In this document: positions 57,340-64,000 of the stretch, piece by piece
How positions within the stretch are numbered: the first letter of the stretch is position 1
Layout: each line of letters opens with the position of its first letter
Source of the DNA: Amoebophrya sp. A120
Taxonomy: Eukaryota; Sar; Dinophyceae; Syndiniales; Amoebophryaceae
Direction of reading: 5' to 3'
DNA length: 64,000 nt
NCBI GenBank assembly: GCA_905178155.1
Contig: CAJINV010000012.1
Coordinates: 2,134,166 to 2,198,165 of the forward strand
Program-made: the position numbers and the translations under genes
Notes under the pieces: generated by a model
What the model was told of the DNA's origin: nothing
The model's database searches: none
What the model saw: the letters and a program-made list of their open reading frames with translations, nothing else

Positions 57340-60056
57340 TCAGTTCTCCAACTTCCTCTCCTCCCCAGCACTATTACTCCTCACCGGGCTCCGCCACCTT
57401 GCCAACAGCTTCTCTTTCTGCTCCCGCCGCCTGGCGAATTCCTGAAACACCTGCAGCTTCTGTTTGTCCAAATCCGATAACTTCTCTTCCGCGGTTTTCG
57501 CAGCTTCCTCCTCGTCAGCCTCGCTGTCGGAATCGTCGTCCTCCGAACCGTCCTCTACCCCCGGGAATTTTATCGGCACAAACTCCCCGATCTTCCTGAC
57601 TGTCGTACTCCCTACCTTGCTCGTGGGAGAATTTGCGGTTTCATCGTCTCCGTCCTTGTCTACTTGCGGATCATTTGCTGTCCCGTCAAAATTCTCATTA
57701 CTTCTCGCCAGTGCAGTCGCTTTGTACTCGTCTTTGCTGAGATATGGAAGCGTCAGGTTTGAAATCGTCAAAGTTGAAATAGTTTGTGATGCATAAAATA
57801 CAAGGCATGAAGTGCCTGTCTTGCCGAGATAGCAAGTGAGGCAGATTGTAAGCCTATCTAGGGTGTGGGATACAGCTGCTAAAGGGGCATGACAAAAGCA
57901 GTCCTCTGTGCCCAAACAGCATGACAAATTGGATTCCGGTGGTCCGAAAATTTGTCATGCGCCGCTTGAAAATTGGTCTTCCAACTGGTATACATTTTAC
58001 GCATGACAAATTATTTCAACTTTGTCGATTTCAAACCTGACGCTTCCATATGAGGATTTCCTGCATCGTCCTCTCCGTGTCCTCCGCAATCTTCTCTTAT
58101 CCAGGAAAAAACAACCATCCCCATCCAATTTGTCATGCAAAACGTGCATAATCTCCAGCGTTTGTCATGCAAAAAATGGATGGGGATGGGTGTTTTTTCC
58201 TGCATATCTCTAACCGTTTTCGCATCGCCTCCAGATCGATCCGCGACTGCACCGCCTTCGAGGTGCCAGACGCTGCTATCGCTGGGATGGGGTCTGACGA
58301 GGACGGGTTGGCGTTGGTTTGTATTGCAATACTACTTCCTACTTCTTCATCCGTGGGGCTACAGCTGTCGAGAGAAGAAGAGGAGGGGACTACTTCTGCA
58401 CCACTGGAGTCTTTTATCGCCGGAATTGGCTGTGCGTGCTTCACAAACTTCTCCTCCTTCGGGACTGGAACTATCCTGAGTAAAACCGTACCCACCCGCC
58501 CAGAGTTGTCATGCAAATGCGCAATGACAGGAACATTTGTAGTGCGCAGTTCCATGAGAGGCATTTCCAATCGTGTTTTGGAATTTGTAATGCTGTAAAC
58601 AGGATGAGAAAGTGGCTTTCTCATGCGGCTTCCCTTGCCAGCCAGCACTACACTGCAGAGAGAAGCTTGTCATGCACAGCTCCCAAAACTTGGAGATTTG
58701 TGTTGCTAGATTCCCAACTTGACTATGGGGTCGTGGAGACGTTTTTGCTCAGGATAGGAACCTTGAAATAGTCACTGTTCGGGTTGATCTGCTCCTCAAT
58801 CCGGTTAGCGTTGTTGACAAACTCATGCTATCAACTGCAAGAGTGTCTGGGTCTGGAAGGGTGTGAAGTTGTGATGCGCATTTCACAACACACACAAATC
58901 TCTCATGCATAGGCCGCAAAAGATGCCCGCTTCCTGTCACCAAAATGGAGGGCTGGTCATGCGGGTTAGGCATTGCGAGACCTTCTCGACGAAACCTGTG
59001 ATGCTAGGGCCTCCATGCCAGACCTTCTGTGCCATGCAAAAACAGCCCGACATCGTCCAGAGGACCCAGACATATTTGCAATGCATACATGTTCGTCAAA
59101 ATCGTCTTCCACATCGAACCCGCTTGATTTCGCGAGGAGCTTCAGCGAATCGTGCGGCACCTGGCAGCTCCACTTGAACAGCAAACCCATTGCGACTTCG
59201 GCTTCCCGTTCCAGGTCGAGGGCCTGGGGTGTTGATTTTTGCAAGACAAAATTCATACGCAGGTTCAAGTGTCACGCATCATGTTCATGCAACACAAACA
59301 GAATTCTATCAGGACTTTTGCATGACAAAATACCCCAATTATCCAATATACCTTCAGCCTATCAGCCGCCATGTACAACTTCTTCAAGCACTCCTCCTTC
59401 TCCACGCCACTCAGCCCCATCTTCTCCCCCGCTACCGCCTGTCGGTACGCGTATTTGCAGCTCGAGTGCGCACAATTGTCGCTGAGCGGGAACAATTCCA
59501 AGCACTTTTCGCAATCCTTAAACGCCTTCTCATTTTCGTTCAACTGGAGGAAGCAAAGCGCCCGGTTGCCCAACATCCCCGCAAGCTTTTCCCGGATGGA
59601 CTGGGCTTCCGCGAAGGTTTGCTGTTCATCGCTTGTAGTTGTAGTTTCGGGAGATGATGAAGAGGAGACGGAAAGTAATCTTTGCTTGCACAGAGTCACC
59701 CCCTTCGTGTACTCCGTCGCTGCTTTTTCGTAGTCGGCTTGCTTGAAGAAGTGCGTGCCGAGCCGCTTCTGCTCAATGATCTGGGAAAGTGTGATGTCTG
59801 GAGTAGAAGATGTTGATGGTGGAAAAACTTGTTCCAATGGCGACTGCGCCGGGGTGGAAAGAGTTGGTGTATCTGCAGTTTTGTTCTTCGACTTCGCGAG
59901 CAAGTCCTGTTTCATCTTCGCGCGAAGTGCGGCTTTGTCAACCTGGAGGTTGAGACCCCGCCGGGTCTGGTGCTGGTCGCTCGCGGTGGGGCTTACCATG
60001 TTGAGTGAAGTTTCTATCTGCGTTGTCGTGCTCGAATTTGAAAGAAGCAGCTCCAC
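57340..60056 (-). CDS. TPR-repeat protein
   Basis: Exons 59352-60056, 59088-59223, 58757-58828, 58207-58471, 58051-58098 and 57340-57742. One GT-AG intron (59224-59351) and four introners of four different families separate them. Two TPR-like units are visible in exon 1 (HFFKQADYEKAATEYTKGV about residues 102-120; GNRALCFLQLNENEKAFKDC about 160-180, then CLELFP), followed by KYAYRQAVAGEKMG. TPR proteins of this shape act as co-chaperones or assembly factors, but the rest of the sequence is not recognised. The C terminus is acidic (EDGSEDDDSDSEADEEEAAK) and then basic coiled coil (VFQEFARRREQKEKLLARW). The start is the ATG at 60054-60056. Confidence 0.8.
57743..58050 (-). mobile_element. Introner, family J
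   Basis: Single copy here, 308 bp, the longest simple introner. Near-perfect TIRs of about 38 bp begin TATGGAAGCGTCAGGTTTG. The duplication is TGAGA at 57738-57742 and TGAGG at 58051-58055 (4 of 5). Removal joins TMQEIL and SKDEYKA of the TPR gene. Confidence 0.85.
58099..58206 (-). mobile_element. Introner, family F
   Basis: Length 108 bp, the shortest in the window. The duplication TCTCT at 58094-58098 and 58207-58211 is exact. Removal joins AMRKRLE and KIAEDTER. Confidence 0.95.
58472..58756 (-). mobile_element. Introner, family D
   Basis: The duplication GGAAC at 58467-58471 and 58757-58761 is exact. Removal joins SDYFKVP and VPKEEKFV. Confidence 0.95.
58829..59087 (-). mobile_element. 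Introner, family A
   Basis: The duplication is CATGC at 58824-58828 and CATGT at 59088-59092 (4 of 5). Removal joins EDDFDEH and EFVNNANR. Confidence 0.9.
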
Positions 60057-63000
60057 GAAAAGTAGAGCGCTTTTGGATGATTACGATTCCTAAGCACTTC
60101 AACTATTATCGCTTCGACTCGTCCTCGAGACGTTCACAAATCACCTTTTGTTGAGTTGTATCTTGTTGCACATCCTTCTGCGCGGTGCTCGGATCTAACA
60201 TGACGACGTATGACCATGAGCTTTCAGCCCGTAGCAGAGCTATGAGCTTCTCATCTGTCACGTTTAGCTCTCATCAAGCCGCAAGACGTCATCGCCCCCC
60301 GGCCGTTTCTGCATTTTTCCGCAGTTATTTATATCTTGCCCACTCACATAGAAAACAAGTAGCTCTCGAACTTCAGCTCAAATTGTTGCCAGTCCGAGGT
60401 CAATCTTTGCTAACGCGGTTTGCTCGCGAGTCTATCACTCAAGGGCGAGAACAACCCGCACAAATAAATCAGTGTCGTAGAGATGGGGGGGCACCGAACC
60501 ACTTCCCTTACCGCGGGTACCCGCGCCTTGTAGGAAGCACACAGAAAAAGATCTGTGCCACCGGGATCTGTCTCGGGGAATTAACTGCATCACTAAGCTC
60601 GACGGGCACTGGCTAGACAGGGGCGCGCGGCCACGTACTTGGCTGCCTGCCCCCAGGGCGAACGGCGCGCCATCAATCAGCAAGCACCACACCGACCACG
60701 GAAGTACGGCACCCGGCCGGCCGCCCGACGAATAGCCGGCCCACAATTGCGGCGCGACGGGCTGCAGGTGCGTGGGTGCCCCGCGCGGGCCGGCAGAGCA
60801 CAGCAGCGCTGGGCGGGGCGGCAGTCCCCATAATGGCAACACAGCCCGCCGGGGGCTGGTGCGGGGCCCGTAAGCCATTCCAGCTGCGAAGGTGCTGGCA
60901 CGCACTTCGCCACAACCCGCCCGGCCGCCGGGCGGGGGGGCGGGCCTTCAAACGGCCGGCGGCTTTGCCGCTTTACAGAGCGCGCCAGGCTCGCCGAGGG
61001 CTAGCAGCCGCGCGGGCGGGGGAAGACGGGCGACCGCGCCCCTCTTCTTCTTGGCGCGCGATGTTCCTCGCTCAGCGCTTTCCGGTTTGGCTTTTGCGTT
61101 TGAACACACAGGCTTTCAGCAGTGCGAAACGGGTAGAGACAAGCGCGAAAAAGGGTGCGTTTTGAGCTAGATAGAGTCGCAACGAGGCTGCTCGAGCTGG
61201 TCTCCTGCCCCGCGTGTTGTTCCAGCTGGCCAACCCGCCGCCTGAAGCCGCGCTGGCTCCCTCGCCATCGTGAACCGCGCGCAGCGTACTATACTGCATC
61301 GGCCCCGTCAACAATACGACCCGCGGACCGGGCAATCTCTTCACAAACCCGAACGATACCACTGCGGGGCCAAGATACCACCGGCGTGCGCCAAGATCCA
61401 CGCCATAGGAAATAGACGTAGAATACGGACACGGAGATACCTACTTATATTTTCTGTTGCTATCATTAATTCGACGTTGCGAGCAAACACACCTCAACCT
61501 CTCAATTTGAAATCGCAACAAAAACTCTCATAGCATAGGGTAGCAGAGCTTGAGCTTCTAATCTGTTGTGTTACGTTTAGCTCTCATCAAGCCGCAAGAA
61601 GTCATCGCTCCCCGGCCGTTTCTGCATTTTTCGTAGGTTTCCATCTTTCCCACACAGACAAGTAGCTCTCGAATTTCAACTCAAATTGTTGCCACTACAA
61701 AGTCAATCTTAATCTTTGCTCAAGCGGTTTGGTTGCGAATCAAGGACACGAACAACAACAGGCCACGGCTGGCATCAATTAAATCGGCGTCGGCGTTTTG
61801 TTTTGAGGTGGCACCAAGGCACCTGCTGTGCTTACCCCGGGCACCCGCGCCAGACAGGAAACACGCCGCGGAATCTGCTTCGGCGGAGTAGCTGCGCGCA
61901 CAGCCCACATAACACACACGAGAGAGGCACGGCTGCGCGCTTGGTTGCCCACCCTTAAAGTGCACGGCGCGCCAGCAATCACCAACACACACACACTCGC
62001 CCGCCAATATGCCCACAGAGAAGATCGGCGCGCCGGGCTACAGGCTTGCTAACCCGACGTGAGCCAGAGGAGCAGCGACGCGCGCGCAAACCATTACCAA
62101 GAAAATCCAAATTTGCGGGGGGCCCCTAAAGGCCGCGGGTACTGTACAACGAGGCTGGCGGCGCACACCAACCGCGCCGCCCCAACCCACCCTCCCTCGC
62201 TTGGCCTCTTCGATCGGCGCAAAGCAGACTGGCAGAAGTGGCGGGGGCGCGCGGGGGTCGCGGGCGCGCGCCCGTTTCGCCCCGGCAGGAATGGGACTGG
62301 GCGCGCAGAACCCCGGCCCTTTGTAATGTACAAACTAACCCGCCGGCGCCCGCGGCGCGACAGGCGGGGGGGCCCGGCGGCCCATGTTTCACGGCCTCGG
62401 GGCCTCGGCGATAGAACAAGCAGGAAGCGCGCGGGACTGACTGGCCGGCCCGGGCCTGGCCATGGTCTTTTCCTCCCTTGTCCTCCTTGTTCTTGCTGGT
62501 ACTTAGGAGGCGGAACCGGCGCCGGGCGCTGTCAGACCTGTCGCCCCCGCGGGGGGGCGAGCGGGGGCAGGGGCAAAAGGCACGCCACGGGCTGCCCAGC
62601 GACTTGTCCTCAGCCTTGCCTTCGGGCTGATCAACCTGCTAGCCCCCACAAACAACCCACCGCCGTCGGCCGCGCTCGGGCGGTGTCTGCGGCATTGACC
62701 TCCTTGAATAAGGGGCCCGACAATACCATACGAGCCGCGGGCCCGGCCAGCTCACTAAGCCAAACGACGCCTCTGCTGCGACCCAAGCCCCATTCTTGTT
62801 CGCCAAGTCGTGGCCGTTGGGCGCGGAGCTGCGCGCCATGGCAAAGAAGCGAAGCACTGCAGCTTATTTCATACATTACTTAATTTTTTGGCGTTGCGAC
62901 TGCAAGCAGACACGCCTCGGCCTCTCAATTTGAAATCGCAACTCTCCAGCCTTTCCCTCGGTTCTCAATGCTTGTTCTCTCAATCACTTCTTCCTCTCGA

Positions 63001-63916
63001 AGTTCACCCTCACACCCCACAAGCAAGTTTGCTTAGGGAAAGAGCCCTCACTAACTCGGGACCAAAGACGAGCCGACCCTTCCTTCAATTCACGGCAGGC
63101 GAGAACATTCGCAGAAGAATGTCGACGACGAGCAGAGGTCTAGCATGTATCTTGCGTTTCTAATCTGGAAAAGCAAGCCTTTCTTTCATCTCACATGTCC
63201 TTTTAGTTGTTCTACGTAGTAGCAAAGCCTTAGCTTCAACATCGCCTGGCGCGACTACGCCGATGCTCAAGAATGTTTCTTTCTAGGCCTAGGCTGGTGG
63301 TGAAGTCTTTATTCCAAATAGTGTACATCCTCGTTCTGTTTCGTATTTGTAACAAAACAAAACAGAAGGGCAGAGGATCGGGATTCATTTTTCAGTACTC
63401 TTGTCTCGACTCTTTTTGCATTTCTTTGGCAAAATATCGATATGCTATCTCCAGAGGTACTAGTGCTGGTAGGAGATAAATACGCTGTGAAAACTTCCCA
63501 CGCCCGGATGTGCCTCATCTGTCCGGCAGCTCGGAAAGTCTGCGGCTAGAGGCAAAACCACAGCGCCAGGTCTATGACAAGCACAAGTATGATATCCACT
63601 TCTCTAGAAGTAGCTCCTATCTCTGTATTGTATTTCCAAAAGTAACTTCGAGTAGATATTATATTCCGCAAAATGTTGAAAAGAAGACTTCAGAGCCTAC
63701 CAGGAGTGCTGTCCGCTCCATCTTGGATAGATTATCTATATCTGCTTCTTTGTTCGTCCACTGAATCTGTTGAAACTGATAAAAGTCTGTTCCTGCTTCA
63801 ATAAAAAATTACATGATGAGCCTCCAAATGACACGGCTACTGTTTTCGTCTCTGCCGCGTCACAACTCCTCCCAAATCCAAGTGTACGATTCTCCACCTC
63901 CGCTTCAAAACACAAC
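60057..63916. other. Gene-free region with GC-rich tandem duplication
   Basis: GC-rich from about 60.4 to 62.85 kb, with long spurious frames on both strands. Beyond 62.95 kb the sequence is AT-rich and I see no supported gene before 63,917. Confidence 0.45.
60261..62945. repeat. Diverged tandem duplication, unit about 1.3-1.4 kb
   Basis: The segment CGTTTAGCTCTCATCAAGCC recurs at about 60,260 and 61,568, with the following ~200 bp related (GGCCGTTTCTGCATTTTT, AAGTAGCTCTCGAA). The unit ends also match: CCTCTCAATTTGAAATCGCA occurs near 61,500 and near 62,925. The middle is similar but diverged (GGCGCGCCA near 60,665 and 61,968). Confidence 0.7.
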
Positions 63917-64000
63917 TCACGCCCGCCCCTGCGTCGCGATGTAGCAGTCGGTTAATTCCGCTAATTCTTTTGCGATCGCCTCCTGCTCCGGGTTCAAAAT
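63917..64000 (-). CDS. Last exon of a gene entering from the right
   Basis: The minus-strand frame reads ILNPEQEAIAKELAELTDCY and ends in TGA at 63917-63919, about 27 codons. It looks like a real helical C terminus, but too little is visible to name it. Confidence 0.4.
   Translation of the reverse strand: MLNPEQEAIAKELAELTDCYIATQGRA

Noticed and set aside
385-59087. CRISPR-like array of repeated short sequences
   Set aside because: The copies are scattered in genes, have inverted ends and target duplications, and lack regular spacers. The setting is eukaryotic.
62059-62883. 274-codon plus-strand open frame
   Set aside because: It lies inside the GC-rich tandem duplication; residues reflect GC codons and the frame is not kept in the other copy.

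Overview
This is eukaryotic protist nuclear DNA. The genes are broken into many exons. Some introns are ordinary GT-AG introns. Most are transposon-like insertions of about 110-310 bp that sit inside coding sequence ('introners'). I count 51 of them (one cut by the left edge) in 11 sequence families, here named A-K. Nearly all begin TAT and end ATA, carry terminal inverted repeats and are flanked by a 5-bp direct repeat. Wherever I could read both sides, removing the element plus one copy of the repeat rejoined the reading frame. Dense introners with inverted repeats and non-canonical splicing, together with all genes on one strand, suggest an alveolate such as a syndinian dinoflagellate (Amoebophrya-like). 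That placement is inference.

All recognised genes lie on the minus strand, so transcription runs right to left. From left to right in coordinates: an M64-like metallopeptidase (1-5382, its 3' end off the window); a small orphan C-terminal fragment (7877-8475); an ERI1-family 3'-5' exoribonuclease (9413-12730); an unknown gene (12758-13870); a PITH-domain protein (17584-18246); a chalcone-isomerase-like + PH + transmembrane protein (19192-22964); a small signal-peptide protein (25188-26256); an Ala-rich helical protein (26735-27654); a secreted Cys-rich protein (27793-29404); a low-complexity membrane protein (31814-32962); a very long coiled-coil protein with Sfi1-like repeats (33461-41785, 12 introners); an RS-rich protein with a C-terminal RRM (43048-47186); Sm D2 (48293-48759); a long Ser-rich coiled-coil protein (49703-56571); a TPR protein (57340-60056); and the last codons of another gene at the right edge (63917-64000).

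Between the genes lie four GC-rich gene-free islands (about 14.2-16.9, 23.4-24.8, 29.8-31.4 and 60.2-62.9 kb). The last contains a diverged tandem duplication. There are also two larger elements with inverted repeats: an 857-bp element at 6962-7818, and a 1664-bp element at 899-2562 that has itself inserted into an introner. Three splicing or RNA-processing genes (Sm D2, the RS/RRM protein and the ERI1-like exonuclease) carry introners themselves.
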